64,000 bases of DNA from CAXBNB01 sp049115735 (GTDB lineage: Bacteria; Bacteroidota; Bacteroidia; Cytophagales; Cyclobacteriaceae). A program made the position numbers and the translations under genes. The stretch spans positions 62,001-126,000 of the forward strand of contig JAGDZP010000003.1 in NCBI GenBank assembly GCA_049115735.1, written 5' to 3'. The notes under the pieces were generated by a model. It was not told where the DNA came from and did not search any database. It saw nothing but the letters and a program-made list of their open reading frames with translations. Positions 1 to 9,706 of the stretch are shown piece by piece (within the stretch, counting starts at the first letter, position 1; the number at the start of each line of letters is the position of its first letter).

Positions 1-359
1 CCCTTGAAAATAATCACTTCCGATATGTGCCTGATAAAATAGGGTCTTATAATGAAGGCTTTTACGAAGTATTATTTGACACTAATATCCTGACATTGAT
101 CAAAAAACACGATAAGCAGCTAAAAACTGATTCCGACTTGTTGATCAATATTTATATGGAACAAGCCAAATATTTTTTGAAATACCAAAATGGATATTAT
201 CGAATTTCCGGAAAGACAGATATACTAAAATTGTTCAGGGTCAATAGGCAGGAGATCAAAGAATTCACGAAAATGAACCGATACAAAGGCTTTCGAAAAA
301 ATGATGAAAGTGATCTGATCAAAGTAATCTCATATTGTGCCAGTCTGATAGATGAATGA
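1..359 (+). CDS. Hypothetical protein, C-terminal part only (5' end outside window)
   Basis: The reading frame is open from the first bases of the window (L-E-N-N-H-F-R-Y before the GTG at 27), so the gene starts upstream and only about 118 C-terminal residues are visible. The GTG at 27 need not be the start. The visible part is hydrophilic, rich in Lys, Tyr and Asp, and has no signal, membrane segment or catalytic motif that I recognise. Its stop (TGA, 357-359) overlaps the start of the TonB receptor gene, so the two are probably co-transcribed and perhaps translationally coupled. Small hypothetical proteins directly before STN-containing receptors are common in Bacteroidota. Function unknown. 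Confidence 0.75.
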   Translation, partial: LENNHFRYVPDKIGSYNEGFYEVLFDTNILTLIKKHDKQLKTDSDLLINIYMEQAKYFLKYQNGYYRISGKTDILKLFRVNRQEIKEFTKMNRYKGFRKNDESDLIKVISYCASLIDE

Positions 360-3135
360 TATGAAAACTTTTCTTTTTGGTATTCTGTTTACGGGGCTTG
401 TAGGGTTCACAGCTTTCGCCCAAAAACCTGTGATCAATGCAACGTTTGATCAGGTAGGTTTGGATGAGGTTTTTATAGAATTGGAAAAACAATCAGGTAT
501 GAGGTTTTATTTTGACACTTCATACATTGATTCGCTATCATTCACCGGAGAATTTCATGACCTAAAACTAGAAAGTGCACTGGGGCAAATAATTGAAGGC
601 ACACGACTTACTTTTTATACCCAGGGTAAAAAAGTGTTTATACTATACGATACTCAGATTATTGGCAATTTACCCATACTGGAAGGTATACAGGAGAAGC
701 CGATTAAAGCCGAATTCGTACAAAAAGGGTTGGTTTTCACCCGTGAATATTTAAGTAAAGACAATGTCAAAGCCGGAGTTGAAAGCCAGGTTGTCGAAAT
801 TGGCAGTAGAAAAAAACTGGTTCCGGATGGATCTTCTACAATTGCCGGATATATCAAAGATGCAGATACAGGAGATCCAATTGCAGGTGCGATTGTCTAT
901 TCGAAAAAGTTATCCTTAGCTGCAACATCGGATCCAGAAGGATTCTATTCTATCACCCTCCCCAATGGTAGGCTTGAGATGCTTGTGCAGCACGTCAGCA
1001 TGAAAACCACCAAAAGGAATGTTGTTCTTTTTTCAAATGGTCAATTGAATATAGACCTGGAGGTCAATGTGATTGCTTTACGAGAATTGACCGTAGAAGC
1101 TGATCGTGACGACAATCTGGAAGATGTGCAGATGGGTGTACAGAAAATCAGCATTGTGGAAACGAAAAACGTCCCCATTGTACTGGGAGAAAGGGATATC
1201 ATGAAAATTGCCACCACCTTTGCAGGAGTACAGACTGTAGGTGAGGGCGCCTCGGGATTTAATGTACGGGGAGGAAAGTCTGATCAAAACCTGGTATTGT
1301 TCAATGATGCCACCATATACAATGCCTCCCATTTCTTTGGATTCTTTTCAGTGTTCAATTCTGATGCCATTGAGGATATGCAGATATACAAAAGTGGAAT
1401 TCCGGCGGCATTTGGTGGTCGGCTTTCCTCGGTATTCGATATCAGGTCCAAAAAGCCAGGCACTACTAAACTCAAAGGCGTTGGAGGCATATCACCGATC
1501 ACCTCTAAGCTCACCCTGGAGATCCCCATTGAAAAGTCTAATGCCGGACTGATGCTGTCGGGCAGGACAACCTACTCCAACTGGGTGTTGAGACAAGTGA
1601 AAAACGCAGAGTTTAGTGAAAATGAGGCAGCTTTTAGCGACCTTATTGTCAAGTATGATCAAGACCTAAACCCAAAAGATAAGCTGTCGGTAAGCGGATA
1701 TTTTAGTCGAGACCGCCTCAGGCTCAACTCCGATACTCTTTTTTCATTTTCTGATTTTTCGTTTGTCAATGCCAACGCTGCAATAAAATGGACACGTCAG
1801 CTAAACGGCTTAATGGATGTTGCCACAACGGCCACATATTCAAAATATGGGTATGAAATGAATTATGATCAATCCCCTCCCAATGCGTTTAAACAGGATT
1901 TTGGAATAAGCGAAGCTTCTCTGAAATTGACAGGCAACTATTATCCTGGTGAAGAATATATGATTAGCGGTGGTATCGAATCGAAATACCTTTCAATCAA
2001 CCCTGGAACAAAAGTACCTCGCGGAGAAGAGTCTATTGTTCTTCCAAAAGCGTTGGATCAAGAAAGAGCTTTGGAGTCTTCAATTTTCGCTTCTTATGAA
2101 TATAAACCTTCTGATCAGATCACCCTGTATGGCGGTTTGCGTTATACATTTTTCTCGGTTTTTGGGAGTCAGACAGTTTATGAATACGCCGCAAATCAAC
2201 CGAGGAAGATCGAAAATCAGGTTGATTCTACCAGCTATGGCCCAGGCGAAATAGTAAAAACATACCACGGGCCTGAATTGAGATTGTCGGCACGTTATGC
2301 TTTAGACCAAGCCTCCTCCTTAAAAGCAAGTTATAACAGGACGCGTCAATACGTGCACACACTTTCTAATAGTGCCTCCCTGTCGCCTACCGATACCTGG
2401 CGGCTTTCCAGTGAGCATATTGTACCACAGGTTTCGGATCAGTTTTCAGTTGGATATTATAAAAACATACTTGGTAATAAGTTTGAGACGTCTGTTGAAT
2501 TTTATTATAAACACTTACAAAACCTCCTTGATTTCAAAGTAGGCTCTGATTTTTTACTCAATGATAATATTGAGACCGCTGTACTCCAGGGAAATGGAAA
2601 AGCTTATGGTATGGAGCTTTCGCTGAAAAAAAAGGGTAAGCTGAACGGTTGGTTCAATTATTCGTACGCACGCACTTTGATAAAATTAGATGGAAGTTTT
2701 CCCGAAGAAAGAGTCAATCAAGGTGAATTCTACCCCACAAATTATGACAAGCCACATACAGTCAACCTTGTGGCCAACTATAAGCTCACGCATCGTCTGA
2801 GCTTGTCATATAACTTCACCTACAACACTGGTAGACCTGTGACCGTGCCCGTAGCATCCTATGACTTCAAGGGCATTCAAAACGTTCATTATGCCGATCG
2901 AAATTCATTTCGTATACCAAGCTATATGAGGATGGATCTGGGGATCAACCTGGAAGCCGGTCATAAGATTAAGCAATTTACCCGTTCGTATTGGTCTTTG
3001 TCAATATACAATTTACTGGGCAGGGACAATCCTTATTCGGTCTTTTTCGACTTGAAAAACGGACAAGTGAACGGGTATCAGTTGGTCATTTTTGGTAGTC
3101 CTATACCTACCCTCACATACAATTTCAGGTTCTGA
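352..3135 (+). CDS. TonB-dependent receptor with STN and carboxypeptidase-regulatory-like domains
   Basis: This is an outer-membrane active-transport receptor. An N-terminal Sec signal (about 1-23, ending FTAFAQ) is followed by a secretin/TonB N-terminal (STN) domain (about 27-105), a CarboxypepD_reg-like beta-sandwich (about 163-240, beginning IAGYIKDADTGDPIAGA), a plug domain (about 275-390, with GFNVRGGKSDQNLVLFN and GGRLSSVFDIR) and a 22-strand-type barrel to the end, which closes with the aromatic residue typical of outer-membrane proteins (YNFRF). An STN domain usually implies signalling to an anti-sigma factor, but no FecR gene is adjacent; the only FecR in the window is at 24 kb. ATG 352 overlaps the previous stop; ATG 361 is an alternative start. 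With the following DUF4249 and MG2-like genes it forms a trio seen repeatedly in Bacteroidota. The substrate cannot be read from sequence. Confidence 0.93.
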   Translation: MNDMKTFLFGILFTGLVGFTAFAQKPVINATFDQVGLDEVFIELEKQSGMRFYFDTSYIDSLSFTGEFHDLKLESALGQIIEGTRLTFYTQGKKVFILYDTQIIGNLPILEGIQEKPIKAEFVQKGLVFTREYLSKDNVKAGVESQVVEIGSRKKLVPDGSSTIAGYIKDADTGDPIAGAIVYSKKLSLAATSDPEGFYSITLPNGRLEMLVQHVSMKTTKRNVVLFSNGQLNIDLEVNVIALRELTVEADRDDNLEDVQMGVQKISIVETKNVPIVLGERDIMKIATTFAGVQTVGEGASGFNVRGGKSDQNLVLFNDATIYNASHFFGFFSVFNSDAIEDMQIYKSGIPAAFGGRLSSVFDIRSKKPGTTKLKGVGGISPITSKLTLEIPIEKSNAGLMLSGRTTYSNWVLRQVKNAEFSENEAAFSDLIVKYDQDLNPKDKLSVSGYFSRDRLRLNSDTLFSFSDFSFVNANAAIKWTRQLNGLMDVATTATYSKYGYEMNYDQSPPNAFKQDFGISEASLKLTGNYYPGEEYMISGGIESKYLSINPGTKVPRGEESIVLPKALDQERALESSIFASYEYKPSDQITLYGGLRYTFFSVFGSQTVYEYAANQPRKIENQVDSTSYGPGEIVKTYHGPELRLSARYALDQASSLKASYNRTRQYVHTLSNSASLSPTDTWRLSSEHIVPQVSDQFSVGYYKNILGNKFETSVEFYYKHLQNLLDFKVGSDFLLNDNIETAVLQGNGKAYGMELSLKKKGKLNGWFNYSYARTLIKLDGSFPEERVNQGEFYPTNYDKPHTVNLVANYKLTHRLSLSYNFTYNTGRPVTVPVASYDFKGIQNVHYADRNSFRIPSYMRMDLGINLEAGHKIKQFTRSYWSLSIYNLLGRDNPYSVFFDLKNGQVNGYQLVIFGSPIPTLTYNFRF

Positions 3136-3136
3136 T

Positions 3137-4345
3137 ATGAATAGGATCAAGTGTTTATATTGTCTTGTTTCATTGGTTTTATTATCAAGCTGTGTAAAAC
3201 CATTTGAATTCGATTTTGAAACTTATGACAGGGTGGTGGTTGTAGACGCTTCATTTACGAGTGAATTAAAAAAACATCAGGTATTGCTGAGCTATACTTT
3301 TCCACTGGAAGACTCTGTCAGAGAGCAAATGTCCGGAGCGCAGGTATGGGTTTGCGACGACCTTGACAATAAAATAGAATACATTGAAATAAACCCGGGT
3401 GTTTATGAAACCAAAGAGCTGGTAGCTGCACAATTGGGTCGCCAATACCAGTTGTCATTCACCCTTTCCGACGGTAAGGCATACGCCTCTTTTTCAGAGG
3501 AATTGAATGCTTCCCCTACTATAGATAGCATATATCACGTGTATGCCGAACTACCGGTAGATGATTCAGAAGAAAACCTTGCTGGCATTCAGTTCATGCT
3601 GGATACACACAGCGAATCGGATCAGGTGCAATACTTTCGCTATACCTGGGATGAAACTTACGAGATCAACACATTCAAGGCCGATATTGAATACCTTCCG
3701 AAGATAGATTCCTTCCAATGGAGAACAGAGTTTCCATTTGAGTGTTTCAAATCCGACAAATCGAAGATCATGATTATTGGGGAGTCGGCTGGCGATGAAA
3801 ACAACAGAGTTGCAGAGCAACCAATTCGTTTTGTTTCAGAGGAAGAACTACTGCCTTTGGTTTCCAGGTACAGTATTTTGGTCAGACAATATGCCATCAG
3901 CGCCAGTGCGCATAGTTTTTATAAGAAAATAAAAGAAGCTGCTGAGTCCGGAGGCTCCTTATTTGACCAGCAGCAAGGTACCATTGTTGGCAATATATAT
4001 TCGGCAGACAATCCGAATGAAACAGTATTAGGGTATTTTGAGGTATCGGATGTGTCTTCAAAGAGGGTCTTTGTAAACAGTGATGAAGTTGATCAGCGGG
4101 TGCCGGTATTAGACAGGCAATTTGTATGCGATCCGTTAACTCAAGTTAGGTTTGAAGATCGGGATGGGCATTTGGACAGTGCCAAATACTACTATGAACT
4201 GGAAAAATTAGATCTTATCGGGATTGAATTTGAATATAGTGAAGGTGGGAGGATGATTCCCGTAATATGGACAATGGCACCCGAGACATGCATAGATTGT
4301 AGGTTTCACGGAAGTATCGAAAGGCCTGAATTTTGGATTGATTGA
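3137..4345 (+). CDS. DUF4249 family lipoprotein
   Basis: The start is placed at ATG 3137, one base after the receptor's stop, because it gives a clean lipoprotein signal (MNRIKCLYCL, then lipobox LLSSC). The frame is open further upstream, but that would overlap the receptor and bury the signal. The mature part resembles DUF4249: an N-terminal beta-sandwich (VVVDASFTSELKKHQVLLSY, about 28-47), then a long region of beta strands with a C-terminal cysteine-containing stretch (ETCIDCRFHGS). DUF4249 proteins sit beside TonB receptors and are thought to be surface or periplasmic accessory lipoproteins; no reaction is known. The stop overlaps the start region of the next gene, which supports one operon. 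Confidence 0.85.
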   Translation: MNRIKCLYCLVSLVLLSSCVKPFEFDFETYDRVVVVDASFTSELKKHQVLLSYTFPLEDSVREQMSGAQVWVCDDLDNKIEYIEINPGVYETKELVAAQLGRQYQLSFTLSDGKAYASFSEELNASPTIDSIYHVYAELPVDDSEENLAGIQFMLDTHSESDQVQYFRYTWDETYEINTFKADIEYLPKIDSFQWRTEFPFECFKSDKSKIMIIGESAGDENNRVAEQPIRFVSEEELLPLVSRYSILVRQYAISASAHSFYKKIKEAAESGGSLFDQQQGTIVGNIYSADNPNETVLGYFEVSDVSSKRVFVNSDEVDQRVPVLDRQFVCDPLTQVRFEDRDGHLDSAKYYYELEKLDLIGIEFEYSEGGRMIPVIWTMAPETCIDCRFHGSIERPEFWID

Positions 4346-4349
4346 CAAT

Positions 4350-6578
4350 ATGAAAAAAATCGGATTCTTAATATTGATAATTGGGTTGATCGCCTTCGGA
4401 TCTGCTGCCCGGCAATCGAATGTTGAAGAGCAGGTATTTCTACATATCAGCAGCAATGAGGTGATAACGGGAGAGACATTGTATATATCAGCGTATTGTC
4501 TTAGTGCGTTGACTGGAAAACCATCCCCTTTAAGCAAAATATTGTACCTGGAACTTGTTGGCGAGGATGGTGTGTTGCACAAGGAGAAAATTTCGCTAGA
4601 AGGAGGAAGGGGCTATACCGAATTTTTTGTGCCTACCCCGATGGCGACCGCCAAGTATCAACTGCTGGCTTACACCCGATGGATGAAGAATTTTGGCAAA
4701 TACTTCCAGAGTTCACTGGTTGTTGTTAACCCCTTTGAAAAATACAATCCCAAATTGGATGGTGTCGAAGAGGTTGGTATTAGTTTTTATCCTGTTGGGG
4801 GGGAGGTAGTTGCAGGCCTGGATAATATCATTGGGTTTGAGATAAAGAACACAGGTTCTCAAAAATTCAAGGGAAAAGTCATAGATACCGATGGTGAGGT
4901 ACAAGTTGATTTTACTTCAGATACCTATGGCAGGGGAAGCTTCTCATTCCAGCCGGCTATGCAACAGGATTACAAAACCACACTTGAAGATACTTTGGGC
5001 AATATTCAGTTTTTCGATTTCCCCAATGTAGTTTCATCCGGCACCACGCTCAGATTAGAGTACAATTCGGCCGATCTTCTAATTGAATCATCTACTATGC
5101 CATCTGGCATTGGTTCCGGGCTTCTGATTGTTAGGTCTGGTTCGGGATATTATTCCTCGAAAGAGGTACTATTGAATACCAAAAGCGCCTACCCTAAAAA
5201 TGAGCTGGGTGAAGGGTTGGTGGAAATTACCCTTCTGGATACAGCTGGCAATATGCTCTGTCAACGGCTTGTGGCCAACAATATTTCTAATACTCTGACA
5301 AGAAAAAACGTCAAGTCAAAATTTAGCTGTAGGCAAAAGATTGATTTGGAATTCAATCTGCCTGCCGGATCTTACTCTGTGTCGGTAAATAGAAACCAGA
5401 GTATTACTGATAACCATCTGATTGACGCTAAAATAATCCGTACAGGATTGGTGCTAACGCATATACCTGAAGAGCTGGCTTTCTTTATGACAAAGTCTAC
5501 CGAGGTTCTGGAAGATTACTTATTGACCTTGCCATCTGAGGTGCCAAATAAAAAGCCCCCTTACCTCATGCCTGAATTTCGAGATGAGTTTCTCAATGTA
5601 ACGATCAGGGACAAAAATGACAAGCCAGTGGCAAATAAAATGATTGCGCTCTCTGTACCGACCAGCCCTTATCAGTTTCGTACTGCGTATTCTGATGCAA
5701 ATGGACACGTAAGTTTGCCTTTTCAAAGTTTGAGTGAAACAGCTTCGGCTTATATTTCGGTGCTTGGTTCGGAAGATCAATATCATGTGGAAGTAAGCGA
5801 TCAGTTTATGGAGAAATATCCGGCCTTCGATTTTCACCTCGATCAGTTCAGCGAAGAGATGATTCATGCGATTGTAGCAATAAGTATCACCAATCAATTG
5901 GAAAATGCATTTTTTCAGTCAGAGGGTACTAAGAAACCAGCATTATCACACGAATACCAAATAAAATTTGATGATTCGTATCTGCTGGATGAATATACTC
6001 GTTTCCCCACTCTTCAAGAGACTTTTACCGAGTTTGTGGAATTTGCCAGCTTACGTGGTAACAGAACCCCTCCGTTCAAAACAAAATTTACAGCACCGGC
6101 ATTTTATAAAGATCATTCACTGTTGCTACTGCTTGATGGGCTGCCTGTAGCCCAAAATAGTTTGCTGGACTTCAGCCCTTATAAAGTTAAAAATATTGAT
6201 GTGGTTAATGATGTTTATCATCTGGGGCCCTTGGCGGCAAAAGGCGTCATTAGTCTTGAGACCATAGAAGGAAAGCGGGATGAGTTCGAGTTGGGAGAGA
6301 CATACCACAAACTCAACATATTAGGTATTAGTCCAAAAACGGCCTCCTGGGATATTAATATTGAGGGAAAACCGTTTTTGAGGCGACCAGATATGCGGAC
6401 ACAGTTGTATTGGGATTCGGAGTTGAACTCAAATGGGGAAAAGCCAACCGAGATCGAATTTTATAGTTCGGACGTAGAGGGTGAGTATATTGTTTCAATC
6501 CAAGGTTTTACCTCAGAGGGAAGGCCAATCTCAATTCGAGACTATTTCCTTGTTGAGGAGGTAGGTGTAAGGCCTTAA
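4350..6578 (+). CDS. MG2-domain (macroglobulin-like) envelope protein
   Basis: The protein has a Sec-type signal (MKKIGFLILIIGLIAFGSAA) and is about 742 residues long. The mature N-terminus (VFLHISSNEVITGETLYISA) is the MG2-like beta-sandwich found in alpha-2-macroglobulin relatives; further Ig-like segments follow, for example KPVANKMIALSVPTSPYQ around 430. A region near 590-640 resembles a plug-like tail. I see no thioester motif, so it is not a complete macroglobulin protease trap. Proteins of this type regularly follow TonB receptor/DUF4249 genes in Bacteroidota and are inferred to be envelope partners of the receptor. ATG 4350 is preferred over 4338 because the hydrophobic signal then starts at once. 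It lies 4 bp after the DUF4249 stop. Confidence 0.75.
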   Translation: MKKIGFLILIIGLIAFGSAARQSNVEEQVFLHISSNEVITGETLYISAYCLSALTGKPSPLSKILYLELVGEDGVLHKEKISLEGGRGYTEFFVPTPMATAKYQLLAYTRWMKNFGKYFQSSLVVVNPFEKYNPKLDGVEEVGISFYPVGGEVVAGLDNIIGFEIKNTGSQKFKGKVIDTDGEVQVDFTSDTYGRGSFSFQPAMQQDYKTTLEDTLGNIQFFDFPNVVSSGTTLRLEYNSADLLIESSTMPSGIGSGLLIVRSGSGYYSSKEVLLNTKSAYPKNELGEGLVEITLLDTAGNMLCQRLVANNISNTLTRKNVKSKFSCRQKIDLEFNLPAGSYSVSVNRNQSITDNHLIDAKIIRTGLVLTHIPEELAFFMTKSTEVLEDYLLTLPSEVPNKKPPYLMPEFRDEFLNVTIRDKNDKPVANKMIALSVPTSPYQFRTAYSDANGHVSLPFQSLSETASAYISVLGSEDQYHVEVSDQFMEKYPAFDFHLDQFSEEMIHAIVAISITNQLENAFFQSEGTKKPALSHEYQIKFDDSYLLDEYTRFPTLQETFTEFVEFASLRGNRTPPFKTKFTAPAFYKDHSLLLLLDGLPVAQNSLLDFSPYKVKNIDVVNDVYHLGPLAAKGVISLETIEGKRDEFELGETYHKLNILGISPKTASWDINIEGKPFLRRPDMRTQLYWDSELNSNGEKPTEIEFYSSDVEGEYIVSIQGFTSEGRPISIRDYFLVEEVGVRP

Positions 6579-6624
6579 TAAATAAAACTTGCAGACATTT
6601 GACACTAATCCAATAAATACAATT

Positions 6625-6993
6625 ATGAGGATCCCAATTATCTGCTAGTTGTTATTTGTTATATTTTCGGCATGTGGTGTGGAAAATCCCGAAGTGGAAC
6701 TTGTCGATGATCCAAAGCCTGTCTTGTCACTCATGTTCGATTCCGAGGCGATCACCTCAGCCGAGAGACAGCTGATAAGCAACAGTTTGACCCAACTAGT
6801 TGATAAACAAGAAGGTAGTTCATCTAGGTGCATCCAAATAAATTATATCGGATATGAGCAGGGAAGTAGAAGGATTGTAGAAGACATTGCACTGCCAGAA
6901 CTCCTAGAGGAGGCTACTTTGAACTTTGAAGTGAAATTTGACTATGATTTTAAATTTGTAAAGGGTGGAAATTCAATTCAATCAAATGGCTGA
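6625..6993 (+). pseudogene. Small lipoprotein gene interrupted by an in-frame TAG in the signal peptide
   Basis: From ATG 6625 the frame reads M-R-I-P-I-I-C, then TAG (6646-6648), then L-L-F-V-I-F-S-A-C-G and an uninterrupted run to the stop at 6991-6993. Ignoring the TAG gives a textbook lipoprotein signal with lipobox FSAC. A start at TTG 6649 would leave a signal of only eight residues before the cysteine, with no positive charge, which is unlikely to work. The best reading is a lipoprotein gene (about 122 codons) disabled by one nonsense change (for example TTG to TAG), unless TAG is read through. The mature part has no family I recognise. Its 3' end overlaps the convergent GH9 gene by 16 bp. 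Confidence 0.6.
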
Positions 6994-9098
6994 CCTATTT
7001 TCACCTGTTCCAAATCGTAAGGATCAGATTTTCCATCCCATTTTCCACCTTCAGCGAGAATCGTATATATTACAGATGGAAATGTGATAGACTCAGGTAT
7101 TGTGAATTCTGTTACACTCACATATCTGCGATGATCGACAAACTGCCTTTGTGCGGGCAAAGAATGTACATCAGGGTACATAGGCACAAAGCCCCGGTTG
7201 ATTTGTTTTAGGTTGCCCGGACCAAAAACCTGTAGGCCGGGAGCTGGTCCCCATCCTTGTACCTTCATGGGATAAGAGTCGTGATGAAGAGGGTCTTCAG
7301 TACGATCGAATCCAATACCCGTGAGATAGCATTTGCCGACAGGATTAAGTCCCTGATTATAATCCATCAATACGCTTGCGGCATCAATGTATTTCTGTTC
7401 GCCTGTTAGTCTCCATTGCAAAATACTGGATTCCGCATACTGCCCCTGGGCGGTTTGGCTTCCCCACCACCTGTTAGGGTTAGCCGTTCCATTGGGGTAA
7501 GGGTTTTCGTAAAGCTCATTGATTCGTTTGACTGCAGTAGCTCTAATGGCGTTTTCAAATATTTCGACAATCTCTGGATCTTTTACCTGTGTATTGTTTG
7601 TCAGGTAGCTGGAAAAATGGGCACCAAATACCACTTCTCCCTTTTGTATCGCTCTTGGATTATTTTCATGCCTGTCTACATACTCACTTGCATAATCAGC
7701 AACTTCCTTGAGTTTGGCATGAGAATCGGTGCTACCGGTTAACAGATAGTGCTGCGTGTAATAGTATAACTTGTGTGCAGGTTTGGCATTTACACTAGCG
7801 AAGTTCCAGGCTTTTTCGGCCCTTTCCTGAAGTTCGGCAGCTCTTTCAGGTTTGTAGGGTTTGAGCAATCGAGCCAAGTGGGCAAATAATCCTGCAGCAA
7901 TATTCGTGGAGCGATCCATTACCTTAAACGTTCCGTATTTTACGGTATCCATATCTACAGTAGGCCCATTTGTAGGGTATCCATTCCGCTCTGTTCCCGC
8001 TCTGACACCTCCATTTTCTTCTTGTAAAAACTCAAAAATCAACGTTCCCCATTCTGCTTCATCAATAATGTCCGGAATACCATTTCCTTTTCCTATCGGT
8101 CTATAATTCTCGTCGAACTTGTCGGGTATATTGAATTGAAGATCTGAAAAATACTGAGGGAATGCATCGTACATGCTCAATAAAAAGATAGGTGCCATCA
8201 TATGGTGATCTCTGCGATCGCAATCCCCTGCATCGTGATATCCCCCATAAACTTCCATTGTGGGGTCACTATCTGAAAATGTTACTTTCGCTTCTTTATA
8301 TTCCGAGTCGGTCACATATACTTCGGTATGACAAATCTCTCTTATGTCGTGATCAAAATACGGGGTTTTCTGCTCCATTCCGCATCGCTCGTGCAACAAT
8401 CCCCGAAATGATATATAAGCCAATCGATCTGAAAATTGTCCCCCTACACCAAATGGAAAAGATGAGCCAAATCCATCTACCACAACCTTATAAGGTCCAC
8501 CTACCGGAACTGCCGAAAGATCCATTCGATATACAAAATCGCCTGAATTATCGCTCATTCCTATTTCTTCTACTTTTCCAGTAGAGATCTTTTCCTCACT
8601 AGTCAGATCAACGACGTAATAATCCGGTAATTTACCTTCGATTTTTTCGGTTTTTCCGTTGGCAGTCCAAATGGCAAAATTGGCAAATCGAGTTTTGGAC
8701 AACCCACTATAGGCACTCTGGTTTGTTTTGATGGATTCGCAATAAACCTGCTCCTGATCAAAGGTAAAGTTTATATTTCCATGAGGGGTTTTGAGTGTAT
8801 ATTCCTCATTTTGTTCGAGCTTTTCCTCAAACCGAAGGTAAACGTGGTGTTCATAACTAAAATCTACCTCATCCCATTTAGGAGTACTCCATCTGCTTAT
8901 TTCCAGAGGTGTCTGTTTGTTGAGGCTCCATTTTTCTATTATTGTATCAATAGAGTGCAATTCCGGATCTTTGATATAGGCCACCAGTATGTTGTCTGAT
9001 GCAGTTCGGACTTCCTTGAGTTTATTTTCGATCTTATTTTCGGTAACGGAATTACATGCGGTAACTGCCAATATTAAAATGATGATAAATGGTTTCAT
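6978..9098 (-). CDS. GH9 family glycoside hydrolase, lipoprotein
   Basis: A lipoprotein signal (MKPFIIILILAVTAC) argues for ATG 9098 rather than the in-frame ATG 9122. An N-terminal CelD-type Ig-like domain (about 125-220) precedes an (alpha/alpha)6 catalytic domain. GH9 signatures are visible: GGYHDAGDCDRRDHH (about 283-297, with the Asp residues expected to position water), GNGIPDIIDEAEWG (about 330), NQGLNPVGKCYLTGIGFDR with HHDSYP near 600, and VSVTEFTIPES (about 662), where the Glu is the expected general acid. GH9 enzymes invert beta-glucosidic bonds in beta-glucans, including cellulose and its oligomers; here it is probably surface-exposed or periplasmic. It is the last gene of the leftward operon and lies 77 bp after the NTF2-like gene. 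Exact substrate is not inferable. Confidence 0.88.
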   Translation of the reverse strand: MKPFIIILILAVTACNSVTENKIENKLKEVRTASDNILVAYIKDPELHSIDTIIEKWSLNKQTPLEISRWSTPKWDEVDFSYEHHVYLRFEEKLEQNEEYTLKTPHGNINFTFDQEQVYCESIKTNQSAYSGLSKTRFANFAIWTANGKTEKIEGKLPDYYVVDLTSEEKISTGKVEEIGMSDNSGDFVYRMDLSAVPVGGPYKVVVDGFGSSFPFGVGGQFSDRLAYISFRGLLHERCGMEQKTPYFDHDIREICHTEVYVTDSEYKEAKVTFSDSDPTMEVYGGYHDAGDCDRRDHHMMAPIFLLSMYDAFPQYFSDLQFNIPDKFDENYRPIGKGNGIPDIIDEAEWGTLIFEFLQEENGGVRAGTERNGYPTNGPTVDMDTVKYGTFKVMDRSTNIAAGLFAHLARLLKPYKPERAAELQERAEKAWNFASVNAKPAHKLYYYTQHYLLTGSTDSHAKLKEVADYASEYVDRHENNPRAIQKGEVVFGAHFSSYLTNNTQVKDPEIVEIFENAIRATAVKRINELYENPYPNGTANPNRWWGSQTAQGQYAESSILQWRLTGEQKYIDAASVLMDYNQGLNPVGKCYLTGIGFDRTEDPLHHDSYPMKVQGWGPAPGLQVFGPGNLKQINRGFVPMYPDVHSLPAQRQFVDHRRYVSVTEFTIPESITFPSVIYTILAEGGKWDGKSDPYDLEQVKIGQPFD

Positions 9099-9175
9099 AA
9101 GTGGTTTTTTATAGTTGAGCAATAGAGTATTGGAAATAAATGAAGGCTTTTAAATCAGTTATCAGAGCTTTAGCT

Positions 9176-9664
9176 TTAAGACTCTACAGGTAATTTGTAA
9201 GCTTGTCTGGCTATCAGTTTTAGTTCGCCCTCTATGCGTCTAAACACAAGCATATTGCCAATGCGAACATCTACCGTGTCCCCTTGATTAGCACCTTTTA
9301 TTGCCATAATATGCCTGACAGTAGCAACTTCACCGGACAAACTAATGGTTTGTTCTGGTGTGTCGATGGAGAGGTAATCAAATGGGCCATACAATACCTC
9401 AGCAATGAATTCTGCCTTGTTTTGTATGTTTCCACTTGAGTGTCCGTAAGTGAGTTCGTCAGCACAATAGTTTTCTAACTTTGAGTTGGGCTCAACCATT
9501 ACCCCATATAGGTCGTCCACTGTTTTTTCAACTTCAACGGCTGAGACTGGAGGCAGGGCGGTTGTGGTTTCTTCCTCTTCCTTTTGAGCAGTATTTGCTT
9601 GCTGATTGCAGCTAAAATGGGTTAATACGAAAAATAAGATAGTGAATTGGACTAGTTTGATCAT
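9176..9664 (-). CDS. NTF2-like (DUF4440-type) lipoprotein
   Basis: This is a 162-residue protein with a lipoprotein signal (FVLTHFSC) and a Glu/Thr-rich linker (about 30-45), followed by an NTF2/SnoaL-like fold. The segment DDLYGVMVEPNSKLENYCAD is the first helix pair, and YGHSSGNIQNKAEFI, ATVRHIMAIKG and MLVFRRIEGELKLIARQAYKL are the cone strands typical of DUF4440 proteins. Members bind small molecules or act as isomerase or lyase-like enzymes, and many have no assigned reaction. It lies 42 bp after the PQQ dehydrogenase in the same leftward transcription unit, so a role in processing an oxidised sugar is possible but unproven. Confidence 0.75.
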   Translation of the reverse strand: MIKLVQFTILFFVLTHFSCNQQANTAQKEEEETTTALPPVSAVEVEKTVDDLYGVMVEPNSKLENYCADELTYGHSSGNIQNKAEFIAEVLYGPFDYLSIDTPEQTISLSGEVATVRHIMAIKGANQGDTVDVRIGNMLVFRRIEGELKLIARQAYKLPVES

Positions 9665-9706
9665 GATATTTTTTTTTTGTGATTTGTATGAATTAGCGCT
9701 ATTTGA

